From: Leucobacter celer subsp. astrifaciens
Lineage (GTDB): Bacteria > Actinomycetota > Actinomycetes > Actinomycetales > Microbacteriaceae
Length of the DNA: 64,000 nt
Assembly (NCBI RefSeq): GCF_001273835.1
Contig: NZ_JHEI01000131.1
Coordinates: forward strand, 1-64,000
Direction: 5' to 3'
Below are positions 15,355 to 23,878 of this stretch, one piece after another; the first letter of the stretch is position 1; each line of letters opens with the position of its first letter. The notes beneath the pieces were generated by a model, which was not told where the DNA came from, searched no databases, and saw nothing but the letters and a program-made list of their open reading frames with translations. A program made the translations under genes and the position numbers.

Positions 15355-17139
15355 ATGTCCACTTCTGCCCCCACGCTCGTCTATACCCTCGCGACCGCGC
15401 TCGCCCGCCACGCCGACCGCAGCTTCGGCCTCATGGGCAACGGCAACGCCCACCTCATCCAGAGCCTCTCGGAGCTCGGCGTGCCCTACACCGCCGTGCG
15501 CCACGAGGCCGGCACCGTGGCCGCGGCCGACGCGTACACCCGCGTCAGCGGCCGACTCGCCATCGCCACCACCACCTACGGCGCCGGCTTCACCAACACC
15601 CTCACCGCCCTGGCCGAGGCCGCACAGGCCCGCACTCCCATGCTCGTCGTCGTCGGCGACGCCCCGAGCGGCGGTCCCCGCCCCTGGGACGTCGACCAGG
15701 AGATGCTCGCCGCGGCCCTCGGCGTGCGCACCCACATGCTCTCCGTCGCCGGCATCGAGCGCACCGTGGATCGCGCCGTCTCGTACGCGCAGCGCGTGCG
15801 TCGCCCCGTCGTGATCGCCATCCCCTACGACCTCGTCACCGAGTCGGCCGTCCAGCCCGCGATCGCCTCCGCCGAACCGCAGGGCATCGACCTCAACGAC
15901 CCCGCCGTGCTCGCGTCGCTGAGCGCGTCGGTCGCCGAGATCGCCCCGGCCCAGCCCGTCGCCCCCGTGGTGCCGCAGGGACTCGGCGGTCCCGCCGGCC
16001 ACCAGATCGAAGCGGCCGTGCGCGCGCTGCTCGAAGCCGAGCGCCCCGTCGTGATCGCCGGCCGCGGTGCGCACCTCTCGGGCGCATCGGCCGAGCTCGG
16101 CGCCATGGCCGACACGCTCGGCGCACTCACCGCGAGCACCGCGCTCGCCCGCGGCATCTTCCCGGACCAGCGCTTCGACCTCGGTGTCACCGGCGGCTTC
16201 GGCCAGCAGGCGGCCATGGCGACGATCGAGGCCGCCGATGTCGTGCTCGTGGTGGGGGCGGGCCTCAATCAGTTCACCATGCGCTTCGGCGACCTCTTCG
16301 GGGCCGGTGCCACCGTGATCCGCATCGACGACGAGCAGGTCGCTCCCCCGAAGACCAACCGTCCCATCACGCACCTGCTGCTGCAGGGCGACGCCCGAGC
16401 CACCCTCGGCACGCTGCTGGGCGCGCTCGTCGAGGCGGGCCGGGTGCCGGGCGGCTGGCGCGAGAGCGTACTCGGCCTCGAGCCCGGAGGGGCGCTGCGC
16501 GTGCGCGACACCGGCTTCGCCGAGCACCCCGACGGCATCTGCGCCGACGGTCGCCTCGACCCCCGCAGCGTCGCCACCCGCGTCGCCGAGCTGCTGCCCG
16601 CGGATCACCACATCACCACGGACGGCGGCCACTTCATCGGCTGGGCAAGCATGTACTGGCCCATCGCCTCGCCCGAGCGCCTCATCATGGTGGGCACCGC
16701 CTACCAGACCATCGGCATCGGCTTCCCCACCGTCGCCGGTGTCGCAGCCGCAGCCCCCGGCACCACCACGGTGCTGAGCACGGGCGACGGCGGCGGCCTC
16801 ATGGCGCTCGCCGACCTCGAGACCGCGATCCGCACCTCTCCCAGCAACGTGATCGTGGTCTGGAACGACGGGGCGTACGGCGCCGAGGTGCATCTCTACG
16901 GGGCCATGGGCCTGGACGAGGCTCCGATGCTGATCCCGGACATCGACTTCGCGGGCGTCGCGACTGCGCTCGGTGCGCAGGGCGTGCAGGTGCACCGCCT
17001 CGAGGACCTCGAGGCCCTGCGCGCCTGGACCGCCGCCGGCGCGCAGGGCACGATCCTGCTCGACTGCCGCATCTCCCGCAGCGTCGTGGCCGAGTACCAG
17101 CGCGAGATCCAGCGCGTCAACGGCCTCGACGTGGAGTAG
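15355..17139 (+). CDS. Thiamine diphosphate-dependent enzyme (acetolactate synthase/benzoylformate decarboxylase superfamily)
   Basis: 594 residues with the three-domain layout of ThDP enzymes. The catalytic Glu51 is in VRHEAGT, which activates the cofactor. The central domain runs about 205-350. The C-terminal pyrophosphate domain has the GDG...N motif (GDG at 477-479, N504 in VWNDGAYG) that binds Mg-ThDP. The reaction could be decarboxylation or carboligation of a 2-keto acid; its place beside an aromatic hydroxylase and IclR regulator makes an aromatic keto acid possible, but that is a guess. Start: ATG 15355 with AAAAGGA upstream. Confidence 0.85.
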   Translation: MSTSAPTLVYTLATALARHADRSFGLMGNGNAHLIQSLSELGVPYTAVRHEAGTVAAADAYTRVSGRLAIATTTYGAGFTNTLTALAEAAQARTPMLVVVGDAPSGGPRPWDVDQEMLAAALGVRTHMLSVAGIERTVDRAVSYAQRVRRPVVIAIPYDLVTESAVQPAIASAEPQGIDLNDPAVLASLSASVAEIAPAQPVAPVVPQGLGGPAGHQIEAAVRALLEAERPVVIAGRGAHLSGASAELGAMADTLGALTASTALARGIFPDQRFDLGVTGGFGQQAAMATIEAADVVLVVGAGLNQFTMRFGDLFGAGATVIRIDDEQVAPPKTNRPITHLLLQGDARATLGTLLGALVEAGRVPGGWRESVLGLEPGGALRVRDTGFAEHPDGICADGRLDPRSVATRVAELLPADHHITTDGGHFIGWASMYWPIASPERLIMVGTAYQTIGIGFPTVAGVAAAAPGTTTVLSTGDGGGLMALADLETAIRTSPSNVIVVWNDGAYGAEVHLYGAMGLDEAPMLIPDIDFAGVATALGAQGVQVHRLEDLEALRAWTAAGAQGTILLDCRISRSVVAEYQREIQRVNGLDVE

Positions 17140-17158
17140 CGGACACCGCTCACGTCCA

Positions 17159-17234
17159 AATACTTCGGCTCTCACCGTTCGTTCGGACGGAAACCTGTGA
17201 ATTCGTCCGAATGAACGGTGAGAGCCGAAGCATT
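17159..17234. terminator. Long imperfect palindrome after the ThDP enzyme
   Basis: Arms 17159-17189 and 17204-17234 (31 bases each) pair with only about one mismatch around a 14-base loop. The core is CTCACCGTTCGTTCGGACG on the left. It begins 19 bases after the stop codon and probably acts as a bidirectional terminator, though the arm length is unusual for that and it may be a repeat element. Confidence 0.75.
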
Positions 17235-17308
17235 GGCGGTGGCCGCCGGGACCGCAGTCTCATCCCCCTCCGCCCGCCGGTTTCTCTCCTCGCGCGCCAC
17301 CTTCCCTC

Positions 17309-17367
17309 TTCGCGCGCCAGTAGTTGTCACCTCAGGGCACGCGAGGCAGCATCTACTGACGCGCGAA
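17309..17367. repeat. Inverted repeat between convergent genes
   Basis: TTCGCGCGCCAGTAG (17309-17323) pairs with CTACTGACGCGCGAA (17353-17367) with one mismatch. Partial further copies of CGCGCGCCA occur at about 17291 and CCTC/GAGG flanks extend the pairing. The 335-base gap 17140-17474 contains this element, the two hairpins on either side, and no visible gene. Confidence 0.65.
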
Positions 17368-17434
17368 GGTAGAGGAGCGACGGGGAGGTGAGTCGGGATC
17401 AGGAGAGCGGTAGACCGTGTGCACTACCTCCGGG

Positions 17435-17480
17435 CAGTAGCGGCCCGGTCTCACCCGCGGGTGGGATCAGGCCGCTACTG
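17435..17480. terminator. Hairpin overlapping the end of the amidohydrolase gene
   Basis: CAGTAGCGGCC (17435-17445) pairs perfectly with GGCCGCTACTG (17470-17480). A second, inner stem CACCC/GGGTG lies inside the loop. The right arm includes the stop codon region of the amidohydrolase on the minus strand, so it is placed to end that transcript. Confidence 0.75.
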
Positions 17481-19133
17481 CTCGGCGCGGGTGTAGACGG
17501 GAACACCCTCGATCCAGGTCGAGACCACGCGGGCGCGGTGCAGCTCATCGCTCGGCATCTCGAACGGATCGGGTTCGATCACCACGAGGTTCGCGAGGTA
17601 GCCCTCGCGCACGCTGCCGGTGTCGTGATCCCGGTGGTTCACGTAGGCGCTGCCGGAGGTGTAGGCGGCGAACGCCGTCGCGAGGTCGAGGCGCTGGCGT
17701 TCTCCGCCCAGGGGTTCGGCGTCGACGCCCGGAGCCACACGGGTGACGGCGACGTGGATCGCCGCGAGCGGATCCGCGCTCGACACCGGCCAATCGCTGC
17801 CCGCGGCCAGGCGCGCGCCGTGCGCGTGCAACTCGCCGAACGGGTACTGCCGGGCCTCGGCGCCCTGCTGCAGGAAGGGCAGGGTGAGGGTGTCGAGCTG
17901 CTCCTCGTGCGTGGCCCAGAGCGCCTGGAGGTTCGCTATCGCGTCGACCTCCGCGAAACGCGGGGTGTCGGCTGCGGAGACCACCTGCAGGTGAGCCAGG
18001 TGATGCCGCCCATCGCTCGGGCCGTTGGCTGCGCGAGCGGCCCGAACGGCATCGAGCGCGTCGCGCACGGCTCGGTCGCCGAGGGCGTGGAAGTGCACCT
18101 GCATGCCCGCCGCATCGAGGCGGACGACCGCCTCGCGCAGAGTCTCGGCATCGATGAAGGAGATGCCGTGGTTGCAGGTGTCGTGTCCGCGCGCATCGCG
18201 GTAGGGATCGATCATGGATGCCGTGAAGTTCTCGGCGACCCCGTCGACCATCATCTTGACGGTGCCGAGCTCGAAGCGCTCGGCCGATCCGCTGTCGCGG
18301 CGCTCGTCGCGGCGCGACAGCATCGTGTCGATCTGCTCAAGACCGGCCGCGCGATCCCACCACTGGGCGCCGACGACGTGCACCTTGAGCGCACCCTCCG
18401 CGACGGCCCTGAGGTAGACATCGCGGCTGCCCATCTCGGCGCCCTCGTCGCCCACCCAGGCGTCCTGCCAGCCCGTGATCCCCAGCGCGAGCAGCTCCTC
18501 CTGCGCTCGCAGCAGTCCGCGGTAGGCGAGTTCTCCATCGGTCGCGGGCTTCACCGCCGAGAAGAGGCCGCCGGCCCCCTCATGGAAGGTCCCGGCAGGG
18601 AAGCCGTCGGCCTCGCGCTCGATCCGCCCGTCCTCCGGGTCGGGGGTCGCAGCATCGATCCCCGCCCGCCGTATGGCCTCGGTGTTCGCCCACGCGCTGT
18701 GATGATCGCGGCTCATGAGGAAGACGGGTCGATCCGGGACGATCGCGTCGAGCAACGCGCGACTCGGGGACCCTCCTGGGAAGTGATCCATCGACCATCC
18801 CCCGCCCAGGATCCACTCCTCCTCCGGGTACGCCGCCGCGTAGGCGGCGACCGTCGCGACCGCTTCGTCGGCGTTCCCCGCCTCCGTGAGGTTGCACTGC
18901 AGCAGCTCAACGCCGGCTCCCACGGGATGCACGTGCGCGTCTTGGAACCCCGGAGAGAGCAGTGCTCCTTCGAGAACGATCCTTCTGGTGGTGGGGCCGA
19001 CAAGCGCATCGGCCTCCGCTTCGGGGACGACGGCGCTGATGCGCCCCCCGGTCACGGCCACGGCGTATCCCGTAAGTGGATCTCCTGAGCCGGTGAACAC
19101 GGCTCCTCCGGTGAACAGCAGATCGGCGGCCAT
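17475..19133 (-). CDS. Amidohydrolase family protein (YtcJ/AepA-like)
   Basis: 552 residues of the amidohydrolase 3 group. It starts with the beta-sandwich strand DLLFTGGAVFTGSGDP, has the metal motif DAHVHP, then HFHALGDRAVRDAL and the late GSDWPVSS with the metal Asp. These are the hallmarks of YtcJ-like metal-dependent hydrolases acting on amide, ester or cyclic C-N bonds in the cytoplasm; the substrate is unknown. Start: ATG 19133 preceded by GAGGGGAAA; a long upstream extension in frame is Arg-rich and unlikely. It is the first of three such amidohydrolases in this window (also 32756 and 61244), each beside different oxidoreductases. Confidence 0.85.
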   Translation of the reverse strand: MAADLLFTGGAVFTGSGDPLTGYAVAVTGGRISAVVPEAEADALVGPTTRRIVLEGALLSPGFQDAHVHPVGAGVELLQCNLTEAGNADEAVATVAAYAAAYPEEEWILGGGWSMDHFPGGSPSRALLDAIVPDRPVFLMSRDHHSAWANTEAIRRAGIDAATPDPEDGRIEREADGFPAGTFHEGAGGLFSAVKPATDGELAYRGLLRAQEELLALGITGWQDAWVGDEGAEMGSRDVYLRAVAEGALKVHVVGAQWWDRAAGLEQIDTMLSRRDERRDSGSAERFELGTVKMMVDGVAENFTASMIDPYRDARGHDTCNHGISFIDAETLREAVVRLDAAGMQVHFHALGDRAVRDALDAVRAARAANGPSDGRHHLAHLQVVSAADTPRFAEVDAIANLQALWATHEEQLDTLTLPFLQQGAEARQYPFGELHAHGARLAAGSDWPVSSADPLAAIHVAVTRVAPGVDAEPLGGERQRLDLATAFAAYTSGSAYVNHRDHDTGSVREGYLANLVVIEPDPFEMPSDELHRARVVSTWIEGVPVYTRAEQ

Positions 19134-19372
19134 GTCGGTTTCCCCTCGTCGTCGGCGGGATCGGTGTGATCGGGACAGCGTGAGCGCACCGCGGCGGACG
19201 CTTCGCTCATCTCTGAGGCGATCCGCAAGGATGTCACCTCGCTCCAGAACTATCCGATCACGTCGTCGAATCACCCGTACCGATGCGAACACGAGCCTAC
19301 CGCGGGCGGCGGTCTCAGAGCACGCCGACCGCGATCCCGCCTTCCTCGGCGGGGCCCGAACCCCCGGGAGTG

Positions 19373-19996
19373 TCAGGATCGCGCCGCGAGCCCCTCAACG
19401 AGCCGCGCGAAGGACTCGTAGGCGCGCCGGGGGTCCATCGTCTGCGCCGCCACGCCGATGGCGGCCTCGCGCAGTGCCCCGACCAGCAGCACGGCGGCGC
19501 CCCCCGCGTCGACGTCGGCGGCGACATCGCCCGCGGCCTGCGCCCGCTCCAGCTCCTCGCGGATCGACACGACGCTCGCACCCGAGCCGATGCCCCGCTC
19601 CTCCCCGTCCACGACCAGGGTGGGGCCGGAGACGTTGTAGAAGTGGCCGATGCGCGCGTCGCCGGCCAGATCGAACATCGCACGGGCGTGCGCCACGATC
19701 CTGCCCCGCCAATCGTCCGCGGCGAGCACGGCCTCGCGCGTCCGCTCGACGAGCTGCCGGCCGAGTCTCGCGTAGGCGGCGCGCAGCAGTTCGTCGCGAC
19801 CGCCCGGGAAGTGCGCGTAGACGGTACCGCGGGAGATGCCCGACTCCGCCGAGATGCGATCGATCGTCGTCTCCGAGAGCCCCCCGCCGGCGACGACGGC
19901 GAGCACCGCGTCGACGAGCTCGCGCCGGGTGCGCAACTGCCGCCGCTCGCGCAGACTGGTCGGTCGGCTCTCGCTCTCCCCGTTCACACTGCCCAT
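19373..19996 (-). CDS. TetR/AcrR family transcriptional regulator
   Basis: 207 residues. The N-terminal helix-turn-helix (about 20-65) reads RRELVDAVLAVVAGGGLSET with ISRGTVYAHFPGGRDELLRAAY, the classic TetR DNA-binding region. The C-terminal ligand domain is unrecognised. Start: ATG 19996 with GGAGGG 11 bases upstream; a GTG at 20008 is also in frame. It is divergent from the kinase gene across a perfect palindrome at 20096-20112, which is almost certainly its operator. It differs clearly from the three MPKI-type TetR proteins further along. Confidence 0.88.
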   Translation of the reverse strand: MGSVNGESESRPTSLRERRQLRTRRELVDAVLAVVAGGGLSETTIDRISAESGISRGTVYAHFPGGRDELLRAAYARLGRQLVERTREAVLAADDWRGRIVAHARAMFDLAGDARIGHFYNVSGPTLVVDGEERGIGSGASVVSIREELERAQAAGDVAADVDAGGAAVLLVGALREAAIGVAAQTMDPRRAYESFARLVEGLAARS

Positions 19997-20073
19997 TCTA
20001 GGGATCACCCTCCACCCCGCTCTCCACCGTGCCCTCCACCCCGGGACACGCCGCGCACACCACGAACCGGCAC

Positions 20074-20112
20074 TTGTGCAGACGACCTCACTTTTCTATA
20101 CTCGGAGTATAG
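20074..20112 (+). promoter_or_regulatory. Promoter with overlapping TetR-type operator
   Basis: A candidate promoter for the kinase gene: TTGTGC (20074-20079), 17-base spacer, TATACT (20097-20102). The -10 box lies inside the perfect palindrome CTATACTC-G-GAGTATAG (20096-20112; 8-bp arms around one base). Repression of the kinase/aminotransferase operon by the divergent TetR protein is inferred from this arrangement. Confidence 0.8.
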
Positions 20113-20161
20113 TTTTCTGCCGGGATCCCAGCAATCACGTCAGTTCCTCGAAAGGACACGC

Positions 20162-21166
20162 ATGATCACCGTCGATCTCACCGCGGCGACAGAGCTCGCT
20201 CGCGAGGCCCTCGCCGAGTACGGCCTGGCGCCCGACACCGAGCTCACCCTGCTGAAGCAGCGCGAGAACTTCGTGTTCTCGCTCGGCCACGGCGGCACGG
20301 ACTACGTGCTGCGCGTGCATCGTCAGGGCTATCACAGCGACGAGGAGCTCGGCTGCGAACTCGACTTCGTGCGCGCCCTGCACGGCGAGGGCGTTGCGGT
20401 GCCCCACTTCGTGCCCCTGAGCGATGGCCGCGGCTTCTGCGTAGCGGGCGCCGGGCACCCGGCCGGCGCGCACCAGATCGACCTGCAGCACCTGATCCCC
20501 AACCACGGCAACTTCGGCGACGAGCGCACGGGCGTCGACGGCACCGCCGCGATCGACCCCGCCGACTTCGCCGAGCTCGGGCGGCTCGCGGCGCGAGTGC
20601 ACGATGCCACCGAGCGGTCGGGCTACACGATGGCGGTTCCGCGCGACGACTGGGACCTCGACGGCCTCGTCGGCCCGGAGCCCGCCTGGGGCGATCCCCT
20701 GCGCATCGAGGAACTCGCCGGCGAGGATCGCGCGGCCGTCGTGGCCGCGATCGCGCGCATCCGCGAGGAACTGGGCGCCTACGGCTCCCCCGCTCACCGA
20801 TTCGGCCCCATCCACGCCGACCTCACGCCCGAGAACGTGCTGCGCACCCCCGGCGGTCTCGTGCTCATCGACTTCGACGACTTCGCGGCCGGCTGGCACC
20901 TCTTCGACCTCGCCACGGCGCTCTACTTCTACACCCCGCACCCCCGCTACGCCGAGTACCGCGACGCGCTCTTCGGCGGATACGAGTCGGTGCGACCGCT
21001 CGACGACGCCGACCGGAAGGTCTTCCCGGCGATCCTGCTGGCGCGCGGCCTCACCTACCTCGGCTGGTCCGCCGACCGCCGCGGCGAACCGACCGCGGAG
21101 TGGCACGCCACCACGGTGCTCCCCCACATCGTCCGACTGTCGCGCGAGCTCGTCGCCTCCGCATGA
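20162..21166 (+). CDS. APH-fold small-molecule kinase (hydroxylysine/ethanolamine kinase-like)
   Basis: 334 residues of the aminoglycoside phosphotransferase/choline kinase fold. The catalytic loop is HADLTPENVL and the Mg-binding Asp motif is LIDFDDFA. The N-lobe has YVLRVHR where the ATP lysine is replaced by Arg or shifted. It precedes a class III aminotransferase that looks like a phospho-lyase. In animals and some bacteria an APH-fold kinase (hydroxylysine kinase or ethanolamine kinase) feeds its O-phosphate to such a phospho-lyase, so this pair may phosphorylate an amino alcohol and then eliminate phosphate and ammonia. The substrate is unproven. The gene is controlled from the palindromic promoter just upstream. 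Confidence 0.82.
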   Translation: MITVDLTAATELAREALAEYGLAPDTELTLLKQRENFVFSLGHGGTDYVLRVHRQGYHSDEELGCELDFVRALHGEGVAVPHFVPLSDGRGFCVAGAGHPAGAHQIDLQHLIPNHGNFGDERTGVDGTAAIDPADFAELGRLAARVHDATERSGYTMAVPRDDWDLDGLVGPEPAWGDPLRIEELAGEDRAAVVAAIARIREELGAYGSPAHRFGPIHADLTPENVLRTPGGLVLIDFDDFAAGWHLFDLATALYFYTPHPRYAEYRDALFGGYESVRPLDDADRKVFPAILLARGLTYLGWSADRRGEPTAEWHATTVLPHIVRLSRELVASA

Positions 21167-21189
21167 GCGTCGTTCCCGCCCGACCACCG

Positions 21190-21312
21190 ATTCCGTATTC
21201 GTGGGCGAGATCCTGCGACTCGCTCCGCTCGCGCAGGATGACGAACGGGACCACCCGCTCCCGCAGGATCACGAACGAGACCACCCGCTCCCGCAGGATG
21301 ACACCAGAGAAA
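21190..21312. repeat. Intergenic repeat, family B, with 30-bp tandem copies
   Basis: Between the kinase and aminotransferase genes lies a hairpin (GATCCTGCGACTCG...CGCGCAGGATGAC, about 21209-21242), followed by direct copies of a 30-bp unit starting CGCAGGATGACGAACGGGAC and continuing CACCCGCTCC, two and a part times. The same hairpin core recurs at 34.4 kb. It lies inside an operon-like gap of about 160 bases and may tune downstream expression. Confidence 0.8.
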
Positions 21313-21329
21313 CCCGAGGAGAACGCAGA

Positions 21330-22598
21330 ATGACCTCCAACGCCGAACTCATCGAGCGCCGCAACCGCACGATCGGCCCCTACTCGCCGCTCTTCTACAC
21401 CGAGCCCCTGCAGTTCGTGTCGGCCAAGGGCGTGTGGTTCACCGAGGCGAGCGGCGAGCGCTACCTCGACGGCTACAACAACGTGCCGCACGTCGGCCAC
21501 TGCAACGACCGCGTGGTCGCCGCGCTCGCCGACCAGGCCGCCACGCTCAACGTGCACACCCGCTACCTCAACGAGCGCGTGGTCGACTACTCGGAGCGCC
21601 TGCTCGCCACCTTCGAGCCCCGCCTCGACCGCATCTTCTTCGGCAATTCGGGATCCGAGGCCAACGAGCTCGCGATCCGCATCTCGCGCCAGCTCACCGG
21701 CAGCACGGGCATGATCGTGTCCGACTACAGCTACCACGGCACCACGATCACCCTCGCCGGGCTCACCACCGGACTCAAGACGGCGATCCCCCTCGACCCG
21801 AACGTGCGCACGCTGCGCATCCCGGATCTGGATCGGGATCCCCGCCCCGAGGCCGAAGTACTCGCGGAGACGCTCGCCTCGCTCGACGCGTCGATCGCGT
21901 CGCTGCAGGAGGCCGGCTTCGGCGTCGCCGCCTGCCTCTTCGACCCCCTGTTCTCCACCGAGGGCATGCCCCGCCTGCCCGAGGGCCTCGTGCAGGGCAT
22001 CGCGGATCGCGTACGCGCCGCCGGCGGCATGGTCATCGCGGACGAGGTGCAGAGCGGCTTCGGGCGCACCGGCACCCACATGTGGGGCCACCAGTACGCG
22101 GGCATGGCGGCGGACCTCGTGACCATGGGCAAGCCGATGGGCAACGGCCATCCCATGTCGGCGGTGGTGACGAGCGAGGACGTGCTCGATCGCTTCGGCT
22201 CGCAGAACGAGTTCTTCAACACCTTCGCGGGCAACCCGGTCTCGGCCGCCGTCGGCGAGGCCGTGCTGCTCGAGATGGAGGAGGAGCAGCTCATGGCGCG
22301 GGCGAAGACCCTCGGCGACGAGGCAGCCGCGCGCTTCCGGGAGTTCGCCGCGCGCTACGACTTCGTGCGCTCGGCCAAGGGCGTCGGCATGTTCCTGGGG
22401 CTCGATTTCGCCGTGGACGGCGAGCCCGCTCCGCAGCTCGCGAAGCAGGTCGTCGAGGCGATGAAAGCTCGTAAGGTGCTCATCTCGAGGATCGGGCGCG
22501 ACGAGAGCGTGCTCAAGGTGCGCCCGCCGCTCGCCTTCGGCGCGGAGGAGCTGCCGATCCTGCTCGACGCGCTTGCCGATGCTCTGTCGGAAGTTTAA
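21330..22598 (+). CDS. Class III aminotransferase-like PLP enzyme, probable amino-alcohol-phosphate phospho-lyase
   Basis: 422 residues of fold-type I PLP enzymes, class III. NVPHVGHCND followed by HTRYLNERVVDYSERL closely matches the AGXT2L1/AGXT2L2 phospho-lyase group (ethanolamine-phosphate and phosphohydroxylysine lyases) rather than ordinary omega-aminotransferases. The cofactor residues are Asp238 in IADEVQSGFGRTG and the Schiff-base Lys268 in MGKPMGNGHP. With the upstream APH kinase it could release an aldehyde, ammonia and phosphate. The alternative is a plain transaminase. Start: ATG 21330 with GAGGAG nine bases upstream. Confidence 0.85.
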   Translation: MTSNAELIERRNRTIGPYSPLFYTEPLQFVSAKGVWFTEASGERYLDGYNNVPHVGHCNDRVVAALADQAATLNVHTRYLNERVVDYSERLLATFEPRLDRIFFGNSGSEANELAIRISRQLTGSTGMIVSDYSYHGTTITLAGLTTGLKTAIPLDPNVRTLRIPDLDRDPRPEAEVLAETLASLDASIASLQEAGFGVAACLFDPLFSTEGMPRLPEGLVQGIADRVRAAGGMVIADEVQSGFGRTGTHMWGHQYAGMAADLVTMGKPMGNGHPMSAVVTSEDVLDRFGSQNEFFNTFAGNPVSAAVGEAVLLEMEEEQLMARAKTLGDEAAARFREFAARYDFVRSAKGVGMFLGLDFAVDGEPAPQLAKQVVEAMKARKVLISRIGRDESVLKVRPPLAFGAEELPILLDALADALSEV

Positions 22599-22640
22599 GG
22601 TGTATCCTCTCGGCAGGTAGATCGAAGAAGGTGATTGGCT

Positions 22641-23606
22641 GTGCAGATCGCTCCGCAACGAGGCGGCGCCTCGCGCCCAGAGTCTCGCCCCGCCCAGGTC
22701 GACAGCCTCGGGGGCTTTCGCAATCTGGTGTCATCGTCGTTCGTGCCGCTGCGCATCAGCACCGAACGCGATGACGCCTTCTCGGCCCGGCTGACAGCCG
22801 CAGACGCCGACGACATCGTCTTCACGGAGGTGGCCGCGAGACCTCACCTCGTCGAGCGCACCCCCGAGACCATCGCCAGCGGCGGCAGCGGCTACTACAA
22901 GGTGAGCCTGTTGATCTCCGGCAGCAGCATCCTCGTGCAGGACGGCCGCGAGCTCGTCATGCGGCCGGGCGACCTGACCGTGTACGACACGTCGCGCCCC
23001 TACTCGCTGCTGTTCGGCGAGGAGTTCCGCAACCTCATCATGATGTTCCCGAAGGACCGGCTCGACATCCCGATCCCCTTCACGGAGCAGCTCACGGCGG
23101 TGTCGTTCGCGCAGGAGCACAGCGGCCTCACCCCGGTGATCACGACCTTCCTCTCCCAGTTCCCCGCTCAGCTGACGCACCTCTCCGACCGCGTGCGCGC
23201 GAAGCTCGCCCACACCAGCCTCGATCTCATGGGAACGCTGTTCTCCACCATCCTCGACGCCGACCCGGGGCAGCGCGACCCGCACCAGGTGCTGCTGCAG
23301 AAGATCTACAGCTACATCGACCTCCACCTCGCGTCGCCCGAGCTCTCCCCCGGCAGCATCGCGGCCGCGCACTACATCTCCACGCGGCACCTGCACTCGC
23401 TGTTCCGGCAGGCCGACACCACGGTGTCGACCTGGATCCGCGAGCGGCGTCTCGAGCGCTGCCGCACCGATCTGCTCGATCCGGTGCTCAGCGACCGCAC
23501 CGTCTCCGCGATCGCTGCGCGCTGGGGCTTCACCGACGCCGCGCACTTCAGCCGCGTCTTCAAGGCGAGCTACGGCGTCTCGCCCAGCGAGCTGCGCCGC
23601 TTCTGA
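22641..23606 (+). CDS. AraC family transcriptional regulator (NphR/FeaR-like)
   Basis: About 321 residues. The N-terminal half is an AraC-binding-like beta-barrel domain (SILVQDGRELVMRPGDLTVYDTSRPY, split across about residues 94-120), and the C-terminal 100 residues hold two HTH motifs ending ISAIAARWGF-type and FSRVFKASYGVSP, the AraC signature. This domain pair is common in activators of aromatic-amine and phenol catabolism such as FeaR (tyramine/phenylethylamine) and NphR. Start: GTG 22641, with GAAGAAGG nine bases upstream. It lies between the kinase/lyase genes and the MoaF-ABC-amine oxidase block and may activate the latter. Confidence 0.87.
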   Translation: MQIAPQRGGASRPESRPAQVDSLGGFRNLVSSSFVPLRISTERDDAFSARLTAADADDIVFTEVAARPHLVERTPETIASGGSGYYKVSLLISGSSILVQDGRELVMRPGDLTVYDTSRPYSLLFGEEFRNLIMMFPKDRLDIPIPFTEQLTAVSFAQEHSGLTPVITTFLSQFPAQLTHLSDRVRAKLAHTSLDLMGTLFSTILDADPGQRDPHQVLLQKIYSYIDLHLASPELSPGSIAAAHYISTRHLHSLFRQADTTVSTWIRERRLERCRTDLLDPVLSDRTVSAIAARWGFTDAAHFSRVFKASYGVSPSELRRF

Positions 23607-23878
23607 TTCGTGCTCCGAGCGCCCGCCCGGCCCCTCGGCCGAGCGGGTGCTCGGTGCGCCTTCTGCAGCGCCGGATCCGCGTTTTCGGCGCCACACCGCA
23701 ACCGAGTCGTAATACTCGTTGTCCAGCAGTGCACGGGCATTGTCTGTAGCGGTGCTGATCGGTTCGCGACGCCCCGCGAGTGCTTACAGTGAGAGCACAT
23801 TCCGAGCGATGAGGCTCGCCTGGCGCGCACCGCCCTCGGAACCCCGCTGTATCGATTCCAAGGGAGGAAGCCGGGACG
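23607..23878. promoter_or_regulatory. Intergenic region before moaF
   Basis: A GC-rich hairpin directly follows the AraC stop (GCCCGGCCCCTCGGCCGAGC, about 23621-23645), probably a terminator. Further on, CGAGT-CGTAAT-ACTCG (about 23702-23717) is a short inverted repeat that could be an activator site. AGGGAGGAAG lies close to the moaF ATG. No gene is seen. Confidence 0.45.
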
